Assembly (NCBI GenBank): GCA_002900995.3
Contig: CM035308.1
Location: 1,612,001-1,676,000 of the forward strand
Length of the DNA stretch: 64,000 bases
Source: Ganoderma boninense
Lineage: Eukaryota; Basidiomycota; Agaricomycetes; Polyporales; Polyporaceae
Direction of reading: 5' to 3'
In this document: piece by piece, positions 22,984 through 34,725 of the stretch
Numbering within the stretch: position 1 is the first letter of the stretch
Layout of the letters: each line of letters begins with the position of its first letter
The notes under the pieces: generated by a model
Told to the model about the DNA's origin: nothing
Seen by the model: the letters and a program-made list of their open reading frames with translations, nothing else
The model's database searches: none
Made by a program: the position numbers and the translations under genes

Positions 22984-25653
22984 ATGTCGAAAACACATGC
23001 AGACCACAATCAAGAAAGCGGAAACCAACTAACCGTGAGTACATCTACTTGGATCATATCTAAAACTTGGCTCTTGAACAGCGTTTTGTCACGTCATCGA
23101 ATCGCAGAATGTCACCACCGGGAAGCCCCAGGTTGGCTTGGATGGCAGTCAAACCGAGGCGGATTGGGAGCGTTGCGCCAATGTACTAGCCCGACACAGC
23201 GAGGAGATGGTGCAAAGGTGGAAGAGCGAGATAGATATGCTTCTTGTCTTTGTGAGTATTTTCGCGTCGTTTGCCCGGAGTGTTGCGGCCTGATTTTCCT
23301 TGAGGCTGGTCTATTTTCTGCCGTCTTAACAGCTTTCAATGTCCAATCCTACCAGTTACTGCAGCCAGATGAGCAAGGCGAAGTGCTCGCTGCCCTTGTC
23401 ACCATCTCCTCCCAGTTGAACGGCTTTACCTACTCCTCGCCTTTCATTAATTCCACCTTCAACCAACCACAAAGTACGGAGGGATCCTTCACCCCCCCGA
23501 TTTACGCCATATGGCTTAACTCTTTATGGTTTTCCGCCCTCATTTGCACTCTTTCCGCGTCCTCCATCGCCATCACAGTCCGTCAGTGGTTGCATCAGTA
23601 CAGCTCCGGCATGTCGGGAACATCCCGCGAAGTTGCCCGACTGCGGCAGTACCGCTACGAGAGTCTCATCAGGTGGCGAGTCGCAGAAGTCGTCACAATC
23701 CTCCCGGTTCTCCTTCAGCTCTCTCTCATTCTCTTCCTGGCCGGGTTGCTCGTACTTCTTTGGACCATTCACCCCAAAGTCGCCCTCCTCGCATCTATTC
23801 TTGTCGGCGTCCTTCTGCTATTCAATGTGACGGTGACGGTCGTCCCTGCATTCCGGGCCGACTGCTGCTATCAATCTCCCATTGCGCTGTGCTTCTTCTG
23901 CGCGTCCCAGTACCTCGGCGGATTTATTAGGCTGTGCCTTATCGCCGTTGATAGACTCGCGTACAACTTTGGTGTAGGGCGGTCAAGTGCTATTCGGGAC
24001 ATTTCTTGGTCGACCAGACGCGTCATCCGCCGAGCTCTTCGACTCCAGGGAACGTGGGGCATGTTCAACACATGGGAAGTCCGAGAGAAGCACGAGACGC
24101 ACGGACGCGCACTAGATCTTGACTTCAGCTTATTGGAGAAGGTCTACGAGATCACCCTAGATGACCACCTGCTCGACACGGCAATTGCACGCTGCCTGGA
24201 GGACCTCGAGCCTGCTGTCGTGGTACGCGGATGCGTCGAGTTCCTTCATAAAAACGCCACAGTTGAGGATCTTTTCGCCCTCAACGACCCCGAACGGGAT
24301 GACTCCGCGGACATTCGCTTCGCCCAGGGTCGACGCAGGGCGCGTTACCAAACATTCCTGTTCAGACAGGTTCTCACCCTACTGCCGAAGTGCACAATAT
24401 CCATGCGGTCATCCACTAGGCGGTCTTTCGAGACGGTTGTCCAACAGCTGTTAGAGCTTCTACCACCGAAAATGGTAGGCCGTGCCAAGTACATCCCCTG
24501 TGGAGGTCCTGAGCAAGGAGTCGATGATATGCTGTTGCTTCCCGCGTTGGCGAGCCTCGCTTGCCACGATCTTGCTCCAACAGACACCTTCTTGAAGCTG
24601 TTGCTGAACGTCAGACGACTCGATGCCCAACGAAAATCCGGAAGAGACTGTATCCAGAGTCTCGATATGAATATTCTTCAAGAAGGTACGCATCCCATAT
24701 ATGCAATTCACAATGCCAACAAATAACAGAAGATTCAACTGATGCTTCCTGTAGTGATCAATGCTCTTCCTGTGACTCGTCAAGAAGTGTCCAGAAGGAT
24801 CGACTGGCGATACTCTCTCATCGCTGAGAACTACTTCGCTGCCGTCTCTAGCATCATACACGCAATCTTGTGCGTTCGATCTGCTCAGACCGGGCTCCAA
24901 GGTGCACGTAGTCTCGTCCAGCTACAACGTGTCATGGCATCCGTCGAAGCTGTTCTCTCCCATCCTTCTTGGAAGACGAGTTCCGACACCCAATCTCAGG
25001 TCATGCTGGCTGTTTGCAATATGGACACTGATTCGTGGTGCACCCACCCCCACGCGTTTCTGCCTACCCTGGCTCATCTGGCGGTAGACTCTTCGACTAA
25101 GGAAACTAGTGATCCTAATGCTCCCACGATAATTACAACAAGGTTGCTTTGCACTGTTCATGAGTGCTTGGAGGCATACGGTCAAGTACATTTATCGGAG
25201 TCGCCTGAGCTCGCAAGGGCGCATCACCAGCTGCGATTGTTGTTGACACGATCAGAAACCATGCATCAGGCTAATGATCAAGACGAGACGCAGACTTCAG
25301 GACGGTTGTACGGTGCGTTGTCTATCCACGCTCTAGTCGTGCACAGGTCTTAACCTTACGCCGTTCGTTCCTCTCCAGCCTCCAAAGACGGTATCATGGA
25401 TTTATCGGCTCCACAAATCGTCGTCAATTCTTCGTCAGACGCGCCGTCCCTTCCCCCACCTCTATCACAACGATCTCACCCGGTTTCGGAATCAGAGGCG
25501 ACCGAGGAAGGCTCACGGGATCGTCCTCCAGAACCAGCTGCTTTGCCGACAGAAGACCTTTCCGGATCGTCTACGCTTTTCGACGCACGAGACACTTGCA
25601 TGTCATCTAGCCTGCAAGATCAGGAGGGCAGTCTTGCCGTGTGTACTATATAG
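22984..25653 (+). CDS. DUF6535 membrane protein
   Basis: Exons 22984-23034, 23108-23251, 23305-24685, 24755-25312 and 25379-25653 give 802 residues. After a hydrophilic N-terminus, WERCANVLARHSEEMVQRWK and EIDMLLVFAGLFSAVLTAFN open the DUF6535 domain. YQLLQPDEQGEV and the FSALICTLSASSIAITVRQW segment follow, then two strongly hydrophobic spans (EVVTILPVLLQLSLILFLAG and VALLASILVGVLLLFNVTVT). At least four membrane helices lie in the first 290 residues. The rest is soluble and largely helical with no recognised domain, ending in an acidic/Ser-Pro-rich tail. DUF6535 proteins are abundant in Agaricomycetes and their function is unknown. The start at 22984 has A at -3 and opens a frame that splices cleanly. 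Confidence 0.87.
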
Positions 25654-25891
25654 GCAGTTTCGAATCAACGTTTCATCGTATATAACTCGATCGCTGTAAC
25701 TTCTTGTACTTCTTGAAACGCTCGTGTGCTTCACCCTTGTTCTTGTTCTTTTGCGGTCAGAAGTTGCTTTAGAGACGCTCAACTTAGTGATGTCTACCAT
25801 TGTCGCCAGTTGACCTGCCTATTCACCTACATCATACCTATTGCATACGCGATATAGTGGATGCTCGGCCCTTTGGTTGTAATGCGTGAGA

Positions 25892-26902
25892 TCACAACGC
25901 AACTCTGTCTTTCGTTTCTACATGATGTCGTATAACGAGTGTTCCTGGGAAAGCAACCCGTTCCAACCGCTCCGCAAGTCGTTCCCGGAGCCGTTGCACG
26001 AGGACATCCGATTGCAGTTCTGGAACATTGGCGGCCGTGGCTTGCGGACATGAGAACTTGAGCATGACGTGCTCTGGTAGGAGTGTCGCGTTTGGCACCA
26101 AGACGCATTCGTACACGTCGAGGGGGACGCCAGCCAGGAATGGGGAGCCATCATCTGTAGGGACATAGGCAACTGGGAACTCAAGAAGACATGCCGCGAG
26201 AGCGACTATGTCACCGAGACTCCGGGTGTCGTCCTCTGGTAGATGGATGAGGGATGGTGACTCCGTGTCGTCGGGAAGTCTCGAAAGAATATCTTGGAAG
26301 ATCTTTGGCAGGCCAGGTGGAGGGGGAGATACCTACATATCAGCGTTCACCATAATGCTCTCTCAAACGGGGCGATGGTGCAGACCTTTGTCCCGGACCC
26401 GTCCAGTTGGATGAACGTAACCCAGGTCAGTAGAGTCGGGCTTAGAACCTCATGAGTCGGATCCCAGTATGTTCTAAGCTTGAACACGTTTACGACGAAT
26501 ACTTGGTCGGAGGCCGAATCATGCAAGGAAGAGACCCTCTTGAAGACGTCGCACTGCTGTTGGACACCCTCAGCTCGGGATATGATCAGCGATTGATGTT
26601 GAGAAGCATGGGCACCTGTCGCAGTGTGGCCAGAAGTTCCCCCATAAAATCTTCCAATCGCCTCCTTTTATTTCGCAGTGCCAAGGTGTCGACAAGGTAC
26701 CCAGACCTGACTTTGGATAATTAGATTCTGCGGAGACCAGGGGAAAACGGTTTGTAACTCACCGCACCCCGACAGCTATAATGGTGATGTCCAAGGCAGC
26801 TTGGTCTAACTTGATTTTAGGAACACGTTTAACCTCTTGAGAGTCTCCCAAAGCCTTGCGACACATGCTGTATACTTGGTCGAAGCTTGCAGAAGCGGTC
26901 AT
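25892..26902 (-). CDS. Unidentified protein, four exons
   Basis: Exons 26902-26763, 26706-26616, 26568-26386 and 26332-25892 are joined by GT/AG introns of 47-68 bp and give 284 residues with no stop. Sequence features are DITIIAVGVRSGYLVDTLAL near the N-terminus, a basic stretch NKRRRLEDFMGELLATLRQ, SDQVFVVNVFKLRTYWDP and LSPTLLTWVTFIQLDG, then PDDTESPSLIHLPEDD, SLGDIVALAACLLEFPVAYV and a C-terminal MLKFSCP block. It has no signal peptide or clear membrane helix. Length and the FSCP block faintly recall the DUF4504/UPF0739 (C1orf74-like) family; this is a weak recollection, not a match. The 47-bp intron is the shortest used here and is the least certain junction. The gene is co-oriented with the EthD-like gene, 267 bp upstream. 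Confidence 0.65.
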
Positions 26903-27169
26903 GGTGGGCCTGTGTTAACCACTCCATCGAGATCCGAGATGCGACGACGACCCTACCGCGACATAAGCGCCGGATGCGGCCCTTACTTATCTTCCCTCTC
27001 TTCGGTCTAGCCACCCCGACCCTTGCCAATGCCGTCAGCTGTCGGTCTCAACTCGTCATTGCCAGCATAGTCATAGAACCCGATGGCCTTTGTATACGAT
27101 GCTAGTCGTACAAAACATCGGACGATGCATATAGCCCTTCTACTCTGATATCCTTCGTCTGGTCCAATT

Positions 27170-27910
27170 CTACGCTCCCGGTGCCTTGTTTTCCCATCCC
27201 CTCAAAAACTTGAACAACCGCGTCTCCATCCCCCAAGTAATCTCACTCAGAATCCTCTTCGAAGACTCCGTCCCAACCGCGTGCTGGAACTCCGGGCCCG
27301 CGAGCGCTGCAGGGTCCTCTAGCTCGTGCAGCGCGACGATCTTGGCGGGGGCCTTCTGCGGCGCCGACGCATCCACGCTCGTCCCCCACACGCTCAACAC
27401 CTCCTTCACCCGCCACACCCTGCTGCGCACCCACCCCGGGATCTTCTGCAGGTCCTCGAGGTGCTCCTCGACGTACCACCGCTCGACCTCCGCCTCATTC
27501 TCCAGCCCGTCCTTGACTGCGAGCTCCACAACGACCATGAACGGCCCCTGGTTCTTTTCGTCGTACCCGTCCCTCTTGGCTCCGATGGGCTCCCGCCCGA
27601 AGGGTGCGTACACCCGTCTGTCGAGGTACGCAAGCTTCGCGAGGATGTCGACCTCCCGCGGGCTGCGGGAGCCGCCGAGCGCGACGTACGATGGATGGGC
27701 GGTTGCGTCGGGGATGGAGAGGTCGTAAAGAGCGAGGTGGTATGGGGTCTTCCCATCCGCGGCAACCCAGCGGGTCACCCCAGAAAAGAGGTTGTCGGGG
27801 AGGCCGAGGCGGATGGGGATATGCTCGTTGTCGTACCAGTCCTCGAAGACTGCTTCGTCGATGGCGGAGCCGCGTTCGGTGAAGACGAAGAGGTTCGCGG
27901 GGCTCGTCAT
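27170..27910 (-). CDS. EthD-like dimeric alpha-beta barrel protein
   Basis: A single uninterrupted frame of 246 residues from ATG at 27910. Two similar halves are visible. Residues 1-110 contain FEDWYDNEHIPIRLGLP, and residues 120-235 contain VERWYVEEHLEDLQKIPGW. Both carry the [ED]xWYxxEH pattern typical of EthD/ferredoxin-like barrel domains, so the protein is an internal duplication of that fold. Such fungal proteins are often found beside oxidoreductases and may be small-molecule cyclases or monooxygenase-like enzymes; no specific reaction can be assigned. There is no signal peptide. It is intronless, unlike almost every neighbour, which could reflect retroposition or transfer. A P450 gene begins 1.2 kb away in the opposite direction. 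Confidence 0.85.
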   Translation of the reverse strand: MTSPANLFVFTERGSAIDEAVFEDWYDNEHIPIRLGLPDNLFSGVTRWVAADGKTPYHLALYDLSIPDATAHPSYVALGGSRSPREVDILAKLAYLDRRVYAPFGREPIGAKRDGYDEKNQGPFMVVVELAVKDGLENEAEVERWYVEEHLEDLQKIPGWVRSRVWRVKEVLSVWGTSVDASAPQKAPAKIVALHELEDPAALAGPEFQHAVGTESSKRILSEITWGMETRLFKFLRGWENKAPGA

Positions 27911-29138
27911 GATTGCGAGATAGGGTTGGGAATGAGCACGCTTGGGAAAGTGAAGAAAGTGAACCTTGGCTCTCGGAGGAGCTTATATACGTGAGTCGCC
28001 TCCGGTCGGGGAGTGCTGCTTGTCAGCAGGGACAGAGTTCGGCGCTGATGCTCTAAGAGGCCGAGCAGATGGAGAATCAGCACCTCTTGCCCACACTAGC
28101 AGAACCATTCCCGTTCCCGTTCGGAGAATGTTGTACTCGTGAGTAAAGTCAAAGATACCGATGGTCAGGCGTGCAATGTGTGGGACGCCAGCCGAGGCGC
28201 CGACTCACCGGTACTCACCTACCACCTCGTCTCGCTCGCTCGCATCTCCCCGTCATCGCTCCTCCAAGGGAGGAGAGGGAGGTCTTGGCGTCGAGGGATG
28301 AGAATATGCCACCGCTAGTATGCTGCGACCCATGCTGCTGTCGTGCATGTCTAATACCCTTCTACTCACCAACATGTGCATGTTTTGTTACCGACAGCGA
28401 CAACTTCGGACATTGATACTTATCTCTTGGGCCGTTCAGATCGTCAGGAGTGGCGCGCATTGCGGTCTCAGGTGGGGACCCAGAACGACCAGGCTGAGAT
28501 GCACATTGCAGTGACGTTTCGAGCGGTTAAGAATTGGCAGGGGCACAGAAGTACTCGGTCATAACGAGCAAAGAGGATCGTAATTGTCTGTGGTCATCAT
28601 CATCTTCACACTCGAGCTTGAGAAATCTCATGACTGGGAGGAGGATGGTTCTGTCCGACGCCTGGGGCATTGTTGCCTCAAGCGATCGTTGCCGAAACGA
28701 CACGTATGTGCGTAGCGCGTTGTATGGCGTCCTTCCCCAAGCGACCGGCCTCCAAACGCGTGCTAACGTAACATTGACAGGACTGTCAGTGTCAGCTGAG
28801 TTGTGCGCATCGCTCTCACATGGCCGTCCGCAATGGATGGTGTGGCGGGCATTCCTGTCCACTAGCGGCGGCCAGCAGACCAACACCGCTCCTAGCCTCG
28901 CTGCGGCAGAGCAGGCCCGCAGCCTTCAGTGCACTGCAAAGGCTGTCGGAAGGCACACTGACAGATAGGGAGGTGACTCCACTTACCCACGCTCTACACC
29001 GCTACAGATTTTCAGAAGCTACAGAACGCCGTTGGACGACGCACGCCCGACGGCCCCACTCGCAGCAGGTGCATCAGATATAAGCTTTCCCTCAGATCGC
29101 ACAACCTTCACTTTCTGTCCTCCCTTCGCATACCGCTT
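27911..29138. other. Divergent promoter region
   Basis: About 1.2 kb between the EthD-like gene (-) and the P450 gene (+). Open frames near 28170-28970 lack family similarity and splice continuity, and were not accepted as genes. Both promoters should lie here. Confidence 0.5.
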
Positions 29139-31527
29139 ATGCCGTCTCTTCTCCTGGTGGCGGCCCCGGGTGCCGCTATAATCCTCTACGCTGTTTGGGG
29201 ACTCTTCGGGCACTATCTGGTCCGATCTCACCTCGATAACATCCCCGGGCCACCGCCTGTCCTCCGACTCTTTGGTGTGCCACGCTCCGTTTGCAAACAC
29301 ACCGTTGTATGATGTTGATCCGACAATGTGCTGTTCAGGTCAAGTCGGACAGGTAAATCCTCGACAGGCGTGGAAGTTCTGGGCGAATTTGGCAAAGACG
29401 TATGGCCCCGTCTCGCTGATCCATGGCATGCTCGGAGTAAGTCGGGGACTCGCGCTAGAACCGATGGTGCATACAATATACATAGTCGCTCACGGTCATT
29501 CATTCGTTGTCCCACAGAGGCGTCTGCTTGTGATACACGATCCGAAGGCGCTTCATAATGTAATGGTCAAAGAGCAGGATATTTTCACCAACGCCATCGC
29601 CCCTTCCAAGTGCGTCATCTTGTACTGTCCTCGCCTGAATCCTGATTGAACGCAAGTTGACGTAAACCGTATCCAGCGATTTTATGGTGCTGCTTGGCCC
29701 TGGTCTGTTGTCGACGCAAGGCATGCAGCACAAGAAGCAGCGTAAGCTGTTGAATCCGGTGTTCTCGGCGGCCCATCTCCGCGACATGAGCCACATCTTC
29801 TACAACGTCGCACACAAGGTTCGTTTGCTGTTTGGCTATTTTTCCGTAACCAAACTTTGGACTGGCGTAGGTACGGAAGGCGATCAGTACCCGTGTGCCC
29901 GTGGGCGCATCATCCGAAGTACTAGACGTTAATGGTTGGATGGCACGGACAACGCTCGAGATGCTCGGGCAGGCAGGCCTCGGGTACTCGTTCGACAACT
30001 TTGTCGAGGACCTGACTGACCCGTACGGCGAGTCGGTGAAGCTCTTTTTGTATGTCCAGTCTCGCTCATTCCTGCCACAACCGGATGGTGACGCCTTTTA
30101 CTGACTTGAATTTGGTCACCGGTTTGCGGGCTGAAGCCCTACCCTCAGCCGCTTCCCGTTCTTTGGTCTCATCGTCCACTATCTATCCCATTACATGTCA
30201 GACGCCATGTTGCGGCGATTCCTTCGGGCGGTTCCCAATAAGAGCCTCCGGCAAATTATGGAGATATCGTCTACCATGCACCAACGCTCGCAGGAGATCA
30301 TCGATGAGAAGAAGGCCGCGCTGCGCAAGGGCGACGACTCGATGCTCCATGAAATCGGAGAGGGCAAGGACCTCATGAGTATATGCCGTGAGTAACGCAT
30401 TTAGCTCAGATACCGCAAGGTCAGGTCACCGATAGCACCTGCTAATAGTGAAGGCGAACGTGACTGCCTCCGAGGCAGAGAAGCTTTCGGACGAGGAGCT
30501 CATTGCCCAGATGTCGTGCGTATCTCATCTCCAATGTTGTAACCCTCGTCACCTTATTCGGTGTAAACCTTATCGCGTGCAGAACGTTCATCCTCGCCGG
30601 GATGGACACCACGTCGAACGCGCTCTCGCGCATCCTGCACCTCCTCGCCCAGCACCCCGACGTCCAGGAAAAGCTCCGCGCCGAGCTCGTTGAAGCCCGA
30701 GGCGGACCCGGCGCCAACGTGGACACGCCGTACGACGAGCTCGTCAAGCTCCCATACCTCGACGCCGTGTGCCGCGAAACACTCCGTGCGTTCGCACCCG
30801 TCACCATTTCTGGTCGCGTGTAAGTATCTTTCCCAGCAACACTCGATAATGATAATGACAGTGACCACACGCTGACCGGTTTCTTACTACGCCTCCGCAC
30901 TACAGAACAAACAGGGACACCGTGCTCCCGTTCTCGAGCCCCGTGCGCGGGCGAGACGGCAAGGAGATGCACGAGGTGTTCGTCCCGAAGCGGACCGTCG
31001 TGCTCATGCACTTCCAGGGGTGCAACAGCAACCCCGCGCTATGGGGCGAGGACGCAGAGGAGTGGAAGCCCGAACGGTGGCTCGCGCCTCTGCCCAGCGC
31101 CGTCGAGGACGCACGCATTCCTGGGGTGTACTCGAACTTGTAAGGCGCCGATCCCTTGTTCTGGATTAGAAGGCTTACGCTGACGGGTATTGTAGGATGA
31201 CTTTCGCTGCTGGGTCGCGTTCATGCATGTAAGTGTTGTGGTGACGGTAAAGAGGGCTAGATGTGCTGATACCCTTGCTTCGACGCTTCTAGTGGCTTCA
31301 AGTTCTCCCAGTTGGAGATGAGTACGTGCTGCTCCTTGGATTTGATTCGGCCTCAGCTGATTGCCTGTTCGCTCGTGGCAGAGGTCGTCCTGGCTGTGCT
31401 ACTCCCGAAGTTCTCGTTCGAGCTGACAGACAAGCCGATCGCATGGAATTCCTCGGCTGTGAACTATCCGACAATGGGGGAAGAGAGCACGAAGCCGGAG
31501 ATGTTGCTGAGAGTGACGGCGTTGTGA
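29139..31527 (+). CDS. Cytochrome P450 monooxygenase
   Basis: Twelve exons (29139-29274, 29339-29436, 29518-29609, 29677-29818, 29871-30049, 30137-30387, 30449-30515, 30583-30819, 30906-31139, 31196-31228, 31293-31321, 31382-31527) give 547 residues in one frame. Seen: an N-terminal membrane anchor (LLLVAAPGAAIILYAVWGLF), the Pro-rich hinge IPGPPPVLRLFG, WKFWANLAKTYGPVSLIHG, HKKQRKLLNPVFSAAHLR, the I-helix oxygen-binding motif AGMDTTSNA, ExxR at 387-390 (ETLR), the PERW motif, and heme-binding FAAGSRSCIG with Cys489 as the iron ligand. It is an ER-anchored class II enzyme that needs a P450 reductase. The substrate is unknown. Basidiomycetes carry over a hundred P450s, and the CYP family cannot be assigned from sequence memory. 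Exons of 33 and 29 nt surround the heme motif. Nothing suggests loss of function. Confidence 0.93.
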
Positions 31528-31773
31528 ATACTCTGTGCTGTACGATATCCAGAAGGAATTGGAATTTTTCCCCCACAAGCAAACTGTAGGCGGTCCAGAT
31601 CACTGATTCAACGGTGAGCGGAAGCATCCACTCGAGGCATATGCATCGCTTGCCAAAGCTTCTTGAGTCCTACTTGTTAGCATTTCCCCAGGGTGATTGT
31701 ATATCGAAGCTGTAGAGCACAGGTCTATTTGCCATCCACACAAAACACGCCGACTGGAGTCCGAGTACGTACA

Positions 31774-34321
31774 TCAATGGATATCAACACTTCCACTACG
31801 GCCCGCCGTCCTCCTCAAGCCCCGCCCCTTCGCGTAGCCTAGGCTCATCGTCCGGTACCCATCGCTTCTCAAAGAAGCGGCTCCGGTCACAGTCCGCACC
31901 TGCTCATCCAAAGATGGGTGTTGGTCTGATGTCCCGTTCGTAGACGCAGAGATGGGTTTCTTCTGCGACGGGCTTGCCTTGGTGCGGGTTCCGAGGCCAC
32001 CGAGGGCCCAGCTCACTTCGACGCCGCGCTTGACGCTCCAGAGCCAGACCAAAGCGAAGACGGGGGTACTAACCAGGACGTTGAGGACGGGAAAGATGTC
32101 GGGGAAGCGGGGAGGAGGGGCGATGAGGAGCTCCGCGATATGAACCATAAAACATGCCGTGTAGACAGCCTAAAACGAACGTTTGTTATTCGCTAAGTGG
32201 GGTTGAAGACATGCCATGTAGCTTACGATAGAGAGAAGTTTGAGGTAAGAGCGACGGCAGCCTTTGATGGGATTGTAGCCAATCAGTTTGTTCCATAAGA
32301 CGAGGAGTGCAATATATTCGACGCCTTGACCATCGCGTTTGAGAAGCGGCCACATACTAGAGAGACGTAAGCTCGTCGTGGCCAGGATGCATTAGACTTG
32401 GTGGATTTACCTGAACATAGCGACGTTATTCATCAGCATGCCGAGTTCGAATGTATGTTCGTCCGGTGATGAACCAGATAAGAGCAACGTCATGGGAAGG
32501 AGCGGGACCAAAATGGTCTTCTCGTGAACTTGGAACGAGAACAGGAAGAACGAGAGCGAAGACGTGAGAAGTGCGTAGGGCAAGAGCGGTAAGAGTGGTG
32601 TTGGCGGGGCAGGCGTCGCAACCTTGGCTGGTGCCTTGTCATCGGTTTTTGTCTCGTCAATTGTGGTTTTGTCGGGAGAAGTCTCAGCCGTAGACCAAAC
32701 GCGGAGCTTGTAGCCACTGAACAAAAGGGTAGCCACAGCTGGGAGGAAGCCAAGCGCAGTGAGGGCGGTCGAAAGCTTGATCAAAACACCCTGCGCCGCC
32801 CATAATCTCCACTTGAGGACGACGTTGCTCGCACACCAGAAATTTGCGACTTTGTCTTCGAAGAGACCACGGTTGAATGGGAAAATACGAGTAATGGGGT
32901 CGAGGATGGCTCGTAGGGGAGCGAATGGGGGTAGCCAAGGGAGGAAGAGGATAAGGAATGATGTGACCGTGGTGATTCCTAAACGAATGAATAATTTGGA
33001 GCTGCATGTGTTGTGAGTGGCAAGATGATCAAGCGGACGACACGAACATACCCTTCGGAAGGTCCAAGATACAGACACTTGGCGAGGAGATACATTCCGA
33101 TAGCGGGAGCATAGTAGAGAGCCATCTGTTTGAAACCAAGACTAAGAACGAAACATACAGCGCCCAGAAGGTCTTGCCCTGTTGCGAAGAAGTTCATGGC
33201 CAAAAGAGTGAAGCCTGAAACCGCCATTTGGGACACGAATGTGCGCATATATATACGAAAAAGCTTACCAAGCATGACCGAATTATATTGAAAGTGGCCA
33301 AAGTCGATTATAATCAATGCGGGTTGCAGCAACAGCAGCAGCAGGGCGAGGTTCTGGGATGTCGCATACATTCAACGGCTTTGGAGATAAAAGAGGGAGT
33401 GTGCCAAGCTCACCTGTGTTCGTGATGACCTTGTGCCTTGCCAAACTCTCGTGAACATGATGAGTGCAGGGACGTAGACAAGCGTGTCGAAAGCCAGGAC
33501 GGTGGAACGCATGAACACCTTGCTTGATGGACTTTCGATACCACGCGAGTCATCGAGGGCGACCCAAGAAGGATCTAGCCACGAGCCACTGTGCCCAAAT
33601 AAGCGTCACACAAGGCAGTGTGGATGGAGGATACGCACACAACGCCACATATCCACGATACATAAGCAGTCAATGGGGGGTAGTCGAGGCCCCAGTACTG
33701 AAGATCGTAGGTATACCACATCCGAGTTGGTAGGTGCCTTGTTAGTTCCATCCAGTGTCGTTGGGCCTCATAGTCGCCAAACATCGGCGGCGTCCCTTGG
33801 CCTGTGCATCTGGTAAACGGATGTGGTATTGATGGAAGCGTATGAACTGCAGACCAGAATACGACCCTAATCCTACAGCCCACTTTACCCAAAGCGAGGC
33901 CAGAATGAGGCAAGGAACGACATAGGCCTTCATGTGCTCATGGTGCATCCATCTCAGCCACCGTCTTGCCATGCTCCCTTCGTCTTCTGGCTTGCGCTCC
34001 TTGAACAGGTGAATTGCCGCGGGGTGCGTGATCGAGGTGACGCGCGTTCGCTCGTGGCTGGCGATCGTGTTCAAGCTAGCGATTTGGCTCAGCCGCTTCT
34101 TGTTCCGCAACGGAGAAGTCGCAGTGCTTGAAAGCGGAGACATGGGCGGAGTATAGGGCGGAGGGGTCCCCAGCCAATGCCTGCTTTCCGAGGTCTGGAG
34201 AATATGGTGTCGGAGAGGTACTGGCGCGACAATCTCCGAGCAGTCTGAGCTGCACGACGTGTCGAACGCGTCCTCTTCTAAGTGTGGATATGAAGGCAGT
34301 GAGAAAATGAGACGTACGCAT
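31774..34321 (-). CDS. ALG6: Dolichyl pyrophosphate Man9GlcNAc2 alpha-1,3-glucosyltransferase
   Basis: Adds the first glucose to the lipid-linked N-glycan precursor in the ER lumen, using dolichyl-phosphate glucose. Exons 34321-34318, 34277-33855, 33801-33639, 33588-33414, 33353-33269, 33214-33052, 33001-32411, 32356-32227 and 32169-31774 give 709 residues. Seen: [59 protein letters not shown], a [17 protein letters not shown] block, [31 protein letters not shown], and [13 protein letters not shown]. Together these are specific for ALG6 rather than ALG8. There are many membrane helices. The C-terminal 75 residues are a hydrophilic Ser/Thr/Arg-rich extension. The 5' end is uncertain: the model starts with a 4-nt exon, while a second open frame upstream (34318-34529, beginning MDEFAQGSYSSQ) looks coding but joins out of phase. 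Confidence 0.9.
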
Positions 34322-34725
34322 CGCTCCGTACACTGTTCGACGACAGATGGTGTTTGAGGACTGGCCTGGGGGCTTGTAGCGATCCGGTCGCTGAGAGTTG
34401 CGATGGCCAGTTGACGGGGGCGGTTTGCGCGGAAGCTTGGGAGTGGATCGATGTCCTATGGGGCCTGCGTGTCGTTGGCTGCGAAGAGTAGCTTCCTTGA
34501 GCAAATTCGTCCATACCGCCTAGGGCCAAGAGCTAGCAGGAGGGAGAGAAAAGAAGAGTGGTATGAAAGGAGGAGTTGGAACGTTCGCAGTGCCCGAGGC
34601 GCGGGCGGCAGAGCGCGACGTGCGGGACGTTTACGGCATGTTTCCATAACGGGGCTCGGAGCTCGGCCGCGTCAGCCAAGCAGGAGAGCCGCCTCGTTCC
34701 TCCTCTCCTCCTCCCTCCATCTGTA
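34322..34725. promoter_or_regulatory. Divergent promoter between ALG6 and NAS2
   Basis: 404 bp between the modelled starts. The left half may still be coding for an upstream ALG6 exon (see ALG6). The right half is rich in GA, then CT just before NAS2. Confidence 0.45.

Noticed and set aside
28534..28968. A 144-codon plus-strand frame before the P450 gene
   Set aside because: Starts and ends without conserved sequence and cannot be spliced to the P450; treated as promoter DNA.
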